Shown here in pieces: positions 8,213 through 14,749 of a stretch of DNA of 25,439 bases; positions within the stretch are counted from its first letter, which is position 1; each line of letters opens with the position of its first letter. The notes under the pieces were generated by a model. That model was not told where the DNA came from, ran no database searches, and saw only the letters and a list, made by a program, of their open reading frames with translations. Location of the stretch: assembly GCA_002435715.1 (NCBI GenBank), contig DISD01000034.1:1-25439 (forward strand), in the 5' to 3' direction. The translations under genes were made by a program, and so were the position numbers. The stretch comes from Rhodospirillaceae bacterium UBA6219 (GTDB lineage Bacteria; Pseudomonadota; Alphaproteobacteria; Rhodospirillales; Magnetospirillaceae).

Positions 8213-8850
8213 TTCTTCGCCTTGCGGAAACGGACCAGCAGGAACACCAGATAGACCACCGTCATCCACTGATAGCGGAAGGTCCAAGGCCGCGGCAGCC
8301 ATTGGCCGACGATGCGGTCCCAATGCAGACGGATCAGGTAGAACACCACCAGATCGTTGGCGAAATGGACGAACCAATCCTTGGCGTCGAAAGGCAACGC
8401 CCCCTTGACCCCGCTTTTCGCCGCCATCAGCCGATAGACCAATTCGCCCTTGGCACGGACGTCGTCATAGCGGGTGCGCAGACGGGCCAGCGGTCCCGCC
8501 TGCTTCAGCCGCTGCAACAAACCCGGTGCCGGTGCCGCCGGAACGGCCCCGGCCTCGGCCGCCGGCCCCACCAAAGCGGCCAGGGCGCGGACCAATTCGG
8601 CCAGGGAACATTCTTCCTCGAACCAGCGGATGGACAGCTTGCCCATGGCGGGAAACACCGTCACCCGATAGATCCCCGGCACCCGTCGCAGCCCGGTTTC
8701 CAGGGCGGCGACGGCGTGGGGCGAGCAAAGCCGGGCCGGCAGGTCGAAGCGAATATGGCCAGGGGAACGGTGGCGCACCACCATTTCCGACCACAAATCG
8801 CGTCGCGCCGCCTCGGCCTGGCTGTCTTTGGTCTTGCGTCGGAGAATCAT
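8209..8850 (-). CDS. HMA-like (HMA2-type) membrane-anchored protein
   Basis: A 213-aa protein whose N-terminal part (about 22-95) has the beta-alpha-beta pattern of a heavy-metal-associated domain (RSPGHIRFDLPARL, VPGIYRVTVFPAMGKLSIRW) but no CxxC metal-binding pair. The isolated cysteines are Cys42 and Cys81. A Pro/Ala linker follows, then a C-terminal hydrophobic segment (about 188-207) ending in basic residues, probably a membrane anchor. Cysteine-free HMA proteins of this type are common partners of P-type ATPases, and this one overlaps the ATPase gene by 4 nt. I prefer the ATG at 8850 because GGAGG lies 6 nt ahead; an in-frame GTG at 8853 is only 3 nt from it. It may regulate or dock the pump (inference). 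Confidence 0.78.
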   Translation of the reverse strand: MILRRKTKDSQAEAARRDLWSEMVVRHRSPGHIRFDLPARLCSPHAVAALETGLRRVPGIYRVTVFPAMGKLSIRWFEEECSLAELVRALAALVGPAAEAGAVPAAPAPGLLQRLKQAGPLARLRTRYDDVRAKGELVYRLMAAKSGVKGALPFDAKDWFVHFANDLVVFYLIRLHWDRIVGQWLPRPWTFRYQWMTVVYLVFLLVRFRKAKK

Positions 8851-8868
8851 CACCGACCTCCGCCGTCG

Positions 8869-9198
8869 CTATTCGCTGGCCTTGGCCGGGGAATCCTCGG
8901 CCTCGCGGGCTTCCTCGACCAGATCGGCCAAGCTTTCACGAGCGTTCAGCACCATGTCCTTGCCCATGTCGGTGCCCTTGGCCAAGGCGGCGGCGATTTC
9001 CTTGCGGTATTTATAGCCGTAATAGCCGGCCGCCGCCCCCGCCGCCAACAGCACCAGCGGATTGGTCAACAAACGTCCCAGGACCGAACGTCCCGCCACC
9101 ACTCCTGCACTCATCACAGCCCCCTTTGCCAATTGCGGGCCCACGGACGATCCCTGGGCCATCATGGTTTCACAGATTTCCGTCATCGGATGGGTCAT
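8869..9198 (-). CDS. Small glycine/alanine-zipper membrane protein (109 aa)
   Basis: A 109-aa protein with one hydrophobic, Ala/Gly-rich segment (about 44-62, NPLVLLAAGAAAGYYGYKY) followed by a basic turn and a long acidic, charged C-terminal helix. It resembles small unknown proteins found next to HMA2 proteins and metal P-type ATPases, though I cannot name the family with certainty. A GGGGAAGG ribosome site precedes the ATG. The gene overlaps the 61-aa zinc-ribbon gene upstream by 29 nt. It may be a structural partner of the pump or an envelope protein; no function can be read from the sequence. Confidence 0.75.
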   Translation of the reverse strand: MTHPMTEICETMMAQGSSVGPQLAKGAVMSAGVVAGRSVLGRLLTNPLVLLAAGAAAGYYGYKYRKEIAAALAKGTDMGKDMVLNARESLADLVEEAREAEDSPAKASE

Positions 9199-9355
9199 GA
9201 CCTTCCCCTTTTTCGGCTTCGGGATGCAGCATCAGCCAGATCCCCTTGCAGCCCTCGCAGCAGAAACGCATCATTCGCGCGGGCGTTTTGACAGAGTAAT
9301 CCTGGGCCGGCAGCGGCAACCCGCACAGATCGCAACCCTGCCCCGTGGCGTTCAC
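9170..9355 (-). CDS. Stand-alone zinc-ribbon protein like the N-terminal domain of FixI/CcoI ATPases
   Basis: A 61-aa protein with CDLCGLP (Cys8, Cys11) and FCCEGC (Cys32, Cys33, Cys36), the arrangement found at the N-terminus of FixI/CcoI-type copper ATPases (ATPase metal-binding domain, PF12156 type). There it is fused to the pump; here it is encoded separately, five genes from one end of the same operon and two genes before the ATPase-associated HMA gene. The start is GTG at 9355, which overlaps the TlpA-like stop as GTGA, so it is translationally coupled. The longer in-frame reading upstream lies wholly inside the TlpA-like gene. Likely role: copper or zinc binding at the cytoplasmic face of the pump (inference). 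Confidence 0.8.
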   Translation of the reverse strand: MNATGQGCDLCGLPLPAQDYSVKTPARMMRFCCEGCKGIWLMLHPEAEKGEGHDPSDDGNL

Positions 9356-9843
9356 AGCAATTCCTCCAGCTTGCGACGGAAGGTCGCCTCGTCGGTTTCG
9401 CCCAGGATGCGTCCGCGCACCACGCCCTGGCGGTCGACGAAAAAGGTCATGGGCAGGCCGGTGACCCCGTAAAGCCGGGCCGTCTTCGACCCCGGGTCCA
9501 GCAGCACCGGATAGCTGATGCCCAAATCGTCGACGAATTTGGTGATGTCCTCGGCTTTCTGACCGGCATTGACCGCCAGCACCATCAAGCCCTGATCGCG
9601 CCGCGCCTGCCAGATGGGCTCGATGGCCTTCATCTCGTCCTTGCAGAAGGCGCACCAGGTGGCCCAGAAGCGGATCACCACCACCTTGCCCGCCGCCGCC
9701 TGCGGCAATTGCCAGCTTTCGCCGGTCAAGGAACGCAAGGAGAAGGGCGCCATCGGCTCGCCCAGTTTCGGCGCCGAGGGCGTGTCGTCGCCGCACCCCG
9801 ACAACAACAGGGCAGCCACCAGGAACAAACGCTTCAATGCCAT
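9352..9843 (-). CDS. TlpA/ResA-like thioredoxin lipoprotein
   Basis: A 163-aa lipoprotein with a short signal peptide and lipobox LLSGC (Cys17). The thioredoxin fold follows: the active site is WATWCAFC (Cys64, Cys67), and the cis-proline is in GLPMTFF (Pro131). TlpA-like proteins reduce disulfides in the periplasm, including copper sites of chaperones and CuA centres of oxidases. A GAGGGGG ribosome site precedes the ATG at 9843, and the gene overlaps the upstream 8-TM gene by 10 nt. Together with the NosL-like and CcdA-like proteins this gives a plausible electron path for keeping copper ligands reduced. Confidence 0.9.
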   Translation of the reverse strand: MALKRLFLVAALLLSGCGDDTPSAPKLGEPMAPFSLRSLTGESWQLPQAAAGKVVVIRFWATWCAFCKDEMKAIEPIWQARRDQGLMVLAVNAGQKAEDITKFVDDLGISYPVLLDPGSKTARLYGVTGLPMTFFVDRQGVVRGRILGETDEATFRRKLEELL

Positions 9844-10850
9844 GGTGCCCCCTCGAACAAGATCAGGTGCGAGCGCCAGACCAGCGCCGCGCAGACACCG
9901 CCGAAAGCGGCGAAACACAGCATCGAGCCCAAAGCCAAGCGCCGGGCGATGGCCGGCCCCACCTGTTGCAGACTGGCATGACGGCGGGCGGCGGCGGCGA
10001 TACCGGTGCCCACCCCCAAGGCGGTGCCCAGGAACAGCGGGATGTAAAGAGCATAGCCCAGATGGTCGTATTCCCGCTTCAGAATGCAGAACGGGCAATG
10101 GTGATGGGGCAATTCGTAGACATAGACGGAAATGGTGGAAATGATCGCCGCCAGTCCGATGGCCAACACCGCCAGGGACAGTAGGGCGTGCAGGACCCCG
10201 CCGCGCCCCCACAGCAAATAGGCCCCGCCCGAGGCCAGCACCCCGGCCACGCTGGCGCCCAGCAAACCCAAGGCCCAGGCATGGGGCAGCGCCGCCACCG
10301 AATTGCTGGTCACCGTGACGCCGCCGCCCGAGAACAAGGTCGAACAACAAGACGTGATGACGTCGGCGCGCAGCCCCAGGAAATAGGCCAACTGCACCAC
10401 GCCGGCCGCCAGCAGCAAAGGCGCCAGGGCGATCAGGGCGGCGTATTTCACCCGGATCAGCGGATAGTCCCAGCCCCGGTTGTCCACATGGTTCAGCACC
10501 AGCCAGAATGCCGCCAGGAAGAACACCGCCAGTTTCAGGTAAAGGGCGGGAAAGCCATAAGGGTCCACCTTCAAGGTGCCCACCGCGCACATGGCGCCGG
10601 TGAACAAGCTGGCCATGCGGTCGGCGTTGAAGACGAACAGCACCAGGGCAGCGGCCTCGGCGGCCAGCACCACCTTGACCAGGGTGGCCACCAGATAGGT
10701 GCGCTTTTCCAGCCGCACCTGGCTTTCGGCGCCGCTGGACAAATCCCATCGGCGCAGCACCGAGATGGCGAAGGGCAGGCAGCCCACCAGCATCAGCGCC
10801 GACAGGGCCGAGGCCAGGACCAAAGCGATGATGGCCGGCTGGAACAGCAT
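9834..10850 (-). CDS. Unknown 8-TM membrane protein with HHHCPFC motif
   Basis: A 338-aa protein with about eight predicted membrane helices (near 7-31, 51-74, 102-121, 137-158, 191-213, 220-243, 265-287, 304-325). Two loops are notable: TSCCS (Cys168, Cys169) and HHHCPFC (His249-251, Cys252, Cys255). The latter looks like a metal or redox site near the membrane surface. I do not recognise a characterised family. It sits between an ABC ATPase gene, whose stop shares one base with its ATG (TGATG), and a thioredoxin lipoprotein gene, so it may be a membrane thiol:disulfide or copper carrier working with one of them. The start is fixed by the coupled overlap. Confidence 0.82.
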   Translation of the reverse strand: MLFQPAIIALVLASALSALMLVGCLPFAISVLRRWDLSSGAESQVRLEKRTYLVATLVKVVLAAEAAALVLFVFNADRMASLFTGAMCAVGTLKVDPYGFPALYLKLAVFFLAAFWLVLNHVDNRGWDYPLIRVKYAALIALAPLLLAAGVVQLAYFLGLRADVITSCCSTLFSGGGVTVTSNSVAALPHAWALGLLGASVAGVLASGGAYLLWGRGGVLHALLSLAVLAIGLAAIISTISVYVYELPHHHCPFCILKREYDHLGYALYIPLFLGTALGVGTGIAAAARRHASLQQVGPAIARRLALGSMLCFAAFGGVCAALVWRSHLILFEGAPWH

Positions 10851-11527
10851 CAGCCGCCCCCGGCGATCAGGCCGTCGCGCAGGCTGACCACACGGTCCAC
10901 CACCGGCGCCTCGGCCACCAGCGGGTCGTGGCTGGTCATCAGCACGGTGCGGCCCTCGGCCTTCAACTGGGCGACGATGTCCAGGAACTGGGCGGATCGT
11001 TCGCTGTCCAGATTGGCGGTGGGTTCGTCGGCGATGACGATGCGGGGATCGTTGACCAGGGCCCGGGCGATGGCCACCCGCTGGGCTTCGCCGCCGGACA
11101 GCCATTCGGCGTTGGAATGGGCCTTGTCGGCCATGTGCAGGCGGTCCAACAACTCCAGGGCGCGGCGCTTCAAGGCACCATGGTCGCCGCCCAGCGGATA
11201 GGCCGGCACCATGACGTTTTCCAAGGCGGTGATGCCCTTCAACAAATTGAAGCTTTGGAAGACGAAGCCGAAGGTCGAACGCCGGATTTCGGTCAAGAAG
11301 CGTTCGGGCAGGGCCGAGATGTCGCGGCCTTCCAGGCTGACGCGACCGGAACTGGGACGCGCCAGGCAGCCGACCATGGTCAACAATGTGGTCTTGCCCG
11401 AACCGCTGGGGCCACGGAACACGGTGACCCGGCCGCGTTCCAGATGCAGGTCGACGCCGCGCAGCGCCCAGAACTCGTTGGCCCGGCCCTGATTATAGGC
11501 CTTTTTGACTTGGGAAAGGCCGATCAT
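10850..11527 (-). CDS. ABC transporter ATP-binding protein (MacB/LolD type)
   Basis: A 225-aa nucleotide-binding subunit with all motifs: Walker A GPSGSGKT (39-46), Q-loop Gln91, signature LSGGEAQR (143-150), Walker B IVIADEP (163-169) and switch His200. It belongs to the LolD/MacB/FtsE-like group that powers mechanotransmission or lipoprotein-release machines rather than bulk import. It overlaps the permease gene by 4 nt (ATGA) and the 8-TM gene by 1 nt, so these three form a translationally coupled unit. The cargo is unknown; the copper context suggests helping to load or release a periplasmic copper protein, as proposed for NosFY. Confidence 0.93.
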   Translation of the reverse strand: MIGLSQVKKAYNQGRANEFWALRGVDLHLERGRVTVFRGPSGSGKTTLLTMVGCLARPSSGRVSLEGRDISALPERFLTEIRRSTFGFVFQSFNLLKGITALENVMVPAYPLGGDHGALKRRALELLDRLHMADKAHSNAEWLSGGEAQRVAIARALVNDPRIVIADEPTANLDSERSAQFLDIVAQLKAEGRTVLMTSHDPLVAEAPVVDRVVSLRDGLIAGGG

Positions 11528-12657
11528 CGCATCACCTGATCGGGATCGATGGTGGCGGCCCGCCAGATGGGCACCACATTGGCCAGGGTATAGGGAAAGA
11601 CGGTGAAGAAGAACAAGGTCGCCACCTGCAATTCGTCCACATGAGGGGCCAGACGGAAATCGGGATACAGCACAGACCAGCCCTTCAGCACCGGCTCGAA
11701 CAGCGGTGCCCCCCATTGGAACACATGCAGCCACGCCGCCAGATAGCCCAACAGGAAGGCGGTCAACGACACCAGCACCCCTTCCAGGCTTTTCAGGGCG
11801 ATGACGTCGCCGGTTTCCCAGCCCACCGCCTTCAAGATGCCGATCTCGCGCTTTTCCTCGGCCGACAGGCCCGACGCCTTTTCCCAGGCGAAAATGAAGA
11901 ACGCCAGGACGGCACCGGCCAGCAGCAACAGCACCATGCCTTCGCGCCAGTCGAACACCGATTCGTAGGTGCGCTTGATCTCGTCGCGCAGGATGATGCG
12001 GGTGTCGGGCAGCGCCGCGTCGATCTTTTCCGCCACCGTGCGCACCTCGCGCGGGTTCCTGACGGTGACGACGATGTCGGTGAAGCGGTCGGCGGCGATG
12101 CCGAACAGCCGTCGGTAATCGGTTTCCGACACCAAGAACAGATCGGCCGCCACCAGCGCCGATTGGGGATCGACGATGCCGGCGATGGTGAAGGACACCA
12201 ATTGTCCGTCATGGGCCCTAAAGCTCATGATGTCGCCGATGGCCGCTTCGCGCACCTGCGCCACCCCGGATCCGATCACCGCCTGACCGGGAGCCGGCGC
12301 GTCATCGGCGGGCACCATCAAGGTGTAATTGGCCGCCGCCGCCGGATCGAACAAATAGCCCCACAACCGGCCCTCGGCCGATTTGACGCCCCGGATGGCG
12401 CGGATCGCCTGCAGATGGCTGGCGGGGATCAAATCGTGGCGGCCGGCGACCAGCCGCTGCACCAGGACTTCAGGGGTGCCGGCCAGCACCAGCGCCGCCT
12501 CGCGCCGCAAAGCGTGCGAGAACAGCATGGCCGAGGCCAGCACGAACACCACCACCGTATAGACCGCCAGCAGGCCCAGGGTCTTGCCCTTGCGCCGGGC
12601 CAGGGACGACACGGCGAAATCCATCAGGGCGCGTTGACGACCGAACCAATTGCTCAT
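11524..12657 (-). CDS. ABC transporter permease (MacB/FtsX-type)
   Basis: A 377-aa protein with the FtsX-superfamily layout: TM1 (about 26-48), a large periplasmic domain (about 50-238), then TM2 (240-258), a charged coupling segment (EEKREIGILKAVGW, 267-280), TM3 (291-313) and TM4 (345-365). Only one permease gene is present, so the transporter is probably a homodimer with the adjacent ATPase. Such transporters do not usually move substrates through the bilayer but transmit ATP-driven movement to periplasmic partners. Its ATG overlaps the stop of the 97-aa gene by 4 nt. Confidence 0.92.
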   Translation of the reverse strand: MSNWFGRQRALMDFAVSSLARRKGKTLGLLAVYTVVVFVLASAMLFSHALRREAALVLAGTPEVLVQRLVAGRHDLIPASHLQAIRAIRGVKSAEGRLWGYLFDPAAAANYTLMVPADDAPAPGQAVIGSGVAQVREAAIGDIMSFRAHDGQLVSFTIAGIVDPQSALVAADLFLVSETDYRRLFGIAADRFTDIVVTVRNPREVRTVAEKIDAALPDTRIILRDEIKRTYESVFDWREGMVLLLLAGAVLAFFIFAWEKASGLSAEEKREIGILKAVGWETGDVIALKSLEGVLVSLTAFLLGYLAAWLHVFQWGAPLFEPVLKGWSVLYPDFRLAPHVDELQVATLFFFTVFPYTLANVVPIWRAATIDPDQVMR

Positions 12658-12947
12658 GGCATCCTCCGAGGCGGCAGCACCGAACCCGAGGGAAAGTGCT
12701 CGAAAGCGAAAGGATGGTCCTGGAACGCCGCGTGGCGGTCGGCCTGGCTGGGATGGCGGGTGTAGCGGGCCTCGGTGAACAGCGCCAGATCGGTCAGACC
12801 CAGGCGGGCGACCAGTTCGGCACGGCGTTTGGCAGCCGGCCGATCCGTCGCCACCCAAGACGACGACACCACCAAGGTGGCGACCAAAGCCGCCACCCCC
12901 AGAACCAGACCACCCAATACCCAATCCGAGGCCCGACGGGTGCTCAT
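12654..12947 (-). CDS. Single-TM protein linked to the ABC transporter (97 aa)
   Basis: A 97-aa protein with one N-terminal membrane helix (about 9-29) and a periplasmic tail that contains LTDLALFTEARYTRHPS (about 51-67) and a HPFAFEHFPSGS segment (78-89). The tail is rich in His and aromatic residues and looks conserved rather than random. I do not know a characterised family. Its coding region overlaps the permease gene and the 58-aa gene by 4 nt each, so it is probably an accessory subunit of this transporter. The His residues (His65, His72, His78, His84) could bind copper, but this is inference. Confidence 0.8.
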   Translation of the reverse strand: MSTRRASDWVLGGLVLGVAALVATLVVSSSWVATDRPAAKRRAELVARLGLTDLALFTEARYTRHPSQADRHAAFQDHPFAFEHFPSGSVLPPRRMP

Positions 12948-13120
12948 ACCCGCGCCGCCGCCTTCATCAGCACCACGCGCACCGCGCTGGTCAAGCTGGG
13001 GCCCAGGCCCACGGCTTGCGACAGCGCCGGCACCAGGATCAGCGACGCCAGGGTCAGGCCGGTCCCCAAGACCAACGAACCGACATCGCCGTCGGCATTC
13101 TTCTTTTGCGAATTCTGCAT
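12944..13120 (-). CDS. Small membrane peptide (58 aa)
   Basis: A 58-aa protein with a polar N-terminus (QNSQKKNADGD) and a hydrophobic helix (about 15-38), then a short amphipathic, basic end. A strong AGGAGG ribosome site precedes the ATG at 13120, and the stop overlaps the next ATG by 4 nt, which supports it as a real gene. The longer in-frame frame upstream has no credible start and runs antisense-like through the DUF2946-like gene. Function unknown; probably a membrane partner of the downstream transporter. Confidence 0.75.
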   Translation of the reverse strand: MQNSQKKNADGDVGSLVLGTGLTLASLILVPALSQAVGLGPSLTSAVRVVLMKAAARV

Positions 13121-13173
13121 GGTTTTCCTCCTATCGAGCCGGAACAAGCCGACGCGATCATCGCGCCGACGGA

Positions 13174-13575
13174 TCAGACGACAGAGGGAGGACCTCGGGA
13201 CGGAAGTGGCGGAACGGCCGAGCCCAAAGCCGGCGCCGAAGCCGAACGGTGCGGCCACGCGGCGGTTTCCATCACCACCGGGAAAGCGCGGAATGAAAGG
13301 CGTTCCGGCAGGACCAGGCGGTCCAGGCTTTGGACCTGGCACAACGGGCAATGCTGGCGATCGGCCTGATCGCCTGCGGGTTGGCTGTCGGGGGTGAAAT
13401 CGTGCAGGCCACAGACCGCCGGGAACAAACCATCGGCGGTCATCCCAGCTTGGGCCGGGGCCAGCGGCATCAACACTTGGACCAAAATGGCGAACAGGGC
13501 CAGCCACGCGCCCGCACGGACGGCGAAACGCCGACCCCGGAACGGGAGTGAAAGCTGTACCCGGCGGCGACCCAT
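13174..13575 (-). CDS. DUF2946-like exported protein with HCPLC motif
   Basis: A 133-aa protein with a basic N-terminus, a signal helix (about 22-43, ending APAQA) and a short periplasmic part with VCGLH (Cys55, His58) and QHCPLCQ (Cys76, Cys79), then a Pro-rich end. This resembles DUF2946 proteins, which occur in copper-related gene sets and end in a similar Pro-rich tail. A longer start at 13614 is possible, but it falls within the expected -10 of the FNR-dependent promoter and lacks a ribosome site, so I prefer 13575. It is the first gene of the long copper operon; 53 nt separate it from the next gene. Confidence 0.75.
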   Translation of the reverse strand: MGRRRVQLSLPFRGRRFAVRAGAWLALFAILVQVLMPLAPAQAGMTADGLFPAVCGLHDFTPDSQPAGDQADRQHCPLCQVQSLDRLVLPERLSFRAFPVVMETAAWPHRSASAPALGSAVPPLPSRGPPSVV

Positions 13576-13637
13576 GGTCCTTACGTCTCCACCCTCATTG
13601 CCAAACAGCACCATGCCGTGACCCTGGGTTTAACACA

Positions 13638-13651
13638 TTGACCTCTGTCAA
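13638..13651 (-). promoter_or_regulatory. FNR/FixK-like box upstream of the copper operon
   Basis: TTGACCTCTGTCAA is a perfect TTGAC-N4-GTCAA palindrome, the form bound by FNR/FixK/Dnr regulators. Its centre is 70 nt from the ATG at 13575. If it sits at -41.5, transcription would start near 13603 and CATGGT would be the -10, giving a leader of about 28 nt. This predicts induction of the copper operon under low oxygen or nitrogen oxides. Confidence 0.72.
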
Positions 13652-13662
13652 ACCAGAGTGGC

Positions 13663-13881
13663 TTATTCTTTCCGGATCGGATCGTTGACGTAAAGGGTAT
13701 GGTGCCAATAGGACAGCCCCATCAACGCCACCCCGGTCGCCGCATGCAGCAGGCGGATACGCGGATTGCGCCGGACATAGCCGGTCAGCGCCAACACCCC
13801 CAACACCCCCACCATGCCCCATTTGGCCAAACCGCGCTTGCGCTTTAAGGAACGGCGACGTTCCTGCGCCAATTCGTTCAT
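13663..13881 (-). CDS. Small 2-TM protein downstream of PCuAC (72 aa)
   Basis: A 72-aa protein with a basic N-terminus (RRRSLKRKR) and two hydrophobic segments (about 19-35 and 43-60), then a WHH motif (59-61) near the second helix end. The ATG at 13881 has an AAGGA site 8 nt ahead; an upstream TTG (13902) would overlap the copper-chaperone stop and is less likely. The gene begins 17 nt after the PCuAC gene and probably shares its transcript. No family recognised; a copper-linked membrane role is suggested only by position. Confidence 0.68.
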   Translation of the reverse strand: MNELAQERRRSLKRKRGLAKWGMVGVLGVLALTGYVRRNPRIRLLHAATGVALMGLSYWHHTLYVNDPIRKE

Positions 13882-13898
13882 GCTTTCGGTCCTTTCGC

Positions 13899-14348
13899 TC
13901 AACCGCCGCTGCGGGCGCCGGGGGCCAGGATGGGCACGTCGGTCACCACCGTTCCGGCCCGCTGGAAGACCAGGGTCAGCGGGAAACGCCTCCCCTCTTT
14001 CAACGGCCCCTTCAGACCGATCAGCATGATGTGCAGACCGCCGGGTTTCAATTGCACTTTTTCACCGGGCCCGACGGCAATGGACTCGACCGGGCGCATG
14101 CGCATCACCCCGTCCTCTTCCAGATGGGTGTGCAATTCCACGGTTTCGGCCACTGGCGACGACGCCGACAGCAAGGAATCGGCCTGGTCGCCCCCGGTCA
14201 GGGTCAGATAGGCGGCGCCGTTTTCCGCCCGCCCGGCGGTGGCCCGGGCCCAGGGCGCGTTGACCACCAGCTCGGCCGCATGGGCGGCCCCGGCCAAACC
14301 GCACAAGGCGGCGATCAGGAAAGTCAGGACACGCGGGAATGCTGGCAT
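13899..14348 (-). CDS. PCuAC-type periplasmic copper chaperone
   Basis: A 149-aa exported protein with a signal peptide ending AAHA (about residue 24) and the PCuAC (DUF461) motif set: His73, then Met84 eleven residues on, then GLHIML with His106 and Met108 twenty-two residues after Met84. These match the H-x10-M-x21-H-x-M Cu(I) site. PCuAC proteins bring copper to the CuA or CuB site of cytochrome oxidases, often together with Sco/TlpA thiol proteins such as the one in the nearby operon. A CAAGGAAG ribosome site precedes the ATG. It lies downstream of a second FNR-like box, so it is likely induced with the operon that follows it. Confidence 0.93.
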   Translation of the reverse strand: MPAFPRVLTFLIAALCGLAGAAHAAELVVNAPWARATAGRAENGAAYLTLTGGDQADSLLSASSPVAETVELHTHLEEDGVMRMRPVESIAVGPGEKVQLKPGGLHIMLIGLKGPLKEGRRFPLTLVFQRAGTVVTDVPILAPGARSGG

Positions 14349-14417
14349 GGTCGCTTCCTTGCTGGGCGAAAGCCGGATGGGTGGCGACACTATGGGACTT
14401 GGTGCCCCCGGACCACA

Positions 14418-14431
14418 TTGACCCAGGTCAG
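14418..14431 (-). promoter_or_regulatory. FNR/FixK-like box upstream of the PCuAC gene
   Basis: TTGACCCAGGTCAG fits TTGAC-N4-GTCAA with one mismatch at the last base. Its centre is about 76 nt from the PCuAC ATG. Placing it at -41.5 puts CATAGT (minus strand) exactly at the expected -10, which is a good class II FNR promoter layout. Confidence 0.68.
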
Positions 14432-14441
14432 GGCGTGGCCA

Positions 14442-14480
14442 AAAACCGCAAAACGCCGCCCGTCGACGACAGGCGGCGTT
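14442..14480 (-). terminator. Rho-independent terminator of the 60-aa peptide gene
   Basis: A 9-bp perfect inverted repeat (14452-14460 with 14472-14480) with an 11-nt loop. On the minus strand it is followed by TTTTGCGGTTTTTGG, a T-rich tail. It lies 45 nt after the peptide gene stop and just before the PCuAC promoter, so it separates the two transcription units. Confidence 0.72.
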
Positions 14481-14525
14481 GGCGCTTGGCGGCGAAAGCC
14501 GAGGGTTACTTTCCCGCCAAAACGC

Positions 14526-14708
14526 TTAGGCGAGAATGTTCAGGTTTCTGCCACGGCCGGGGGGCGGCGACGACGCGGCCTGCACGGAGGCGGCCGCTTT
14601 TTCATCCCCGTCATTGTCGCGATCGGGGCCGCGTTCCGTCACTTCCTGCGGACGCGCTTGCGTCACGGGCTGATAGGTGGCAGCCGATCCCATGGAACCG
14701 ATTTGCAT
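14526..14708 (-). CDS. Unknown 60-aa low-complexity peptide
   Basis: A 60-aa polar peptide beginning MQIGSMGSAATYQPV, with a charged middle (RGPDRDNDGDEKAA), a Ser/Pro stretch and a short hydrophobic end (NLNILA). It has no signal peptide or membrane helix. A GGAAG ribosome site 7 nt before the ATG, an own terminator and a tandem-repeat regulator site 63 nt upstream all support a real gene. I do not recognise a family. Codon content is like its neighbours. It could be a secreted, cell-surface or regulatory peptide, but none of these can be shown. Confidence 0.62.
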   Translation of the reverse strand: MQIGSMGSAATYQPVTQARPQEVTERGPDRDNDGDEKAAASVQAASSPPPGRGRNLNILA

Positions 14709-14749
14709 GATTTTCTTCCTTCCTGATCACCACACGGCGTTCTGCCGGT

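Noticed and set aside
13576..13614. Longer start for the DUF2946-like gene at 13614
   Set aside because: No ribosome site, and it would overlap the predicted -10 of the FNR-type promoter.
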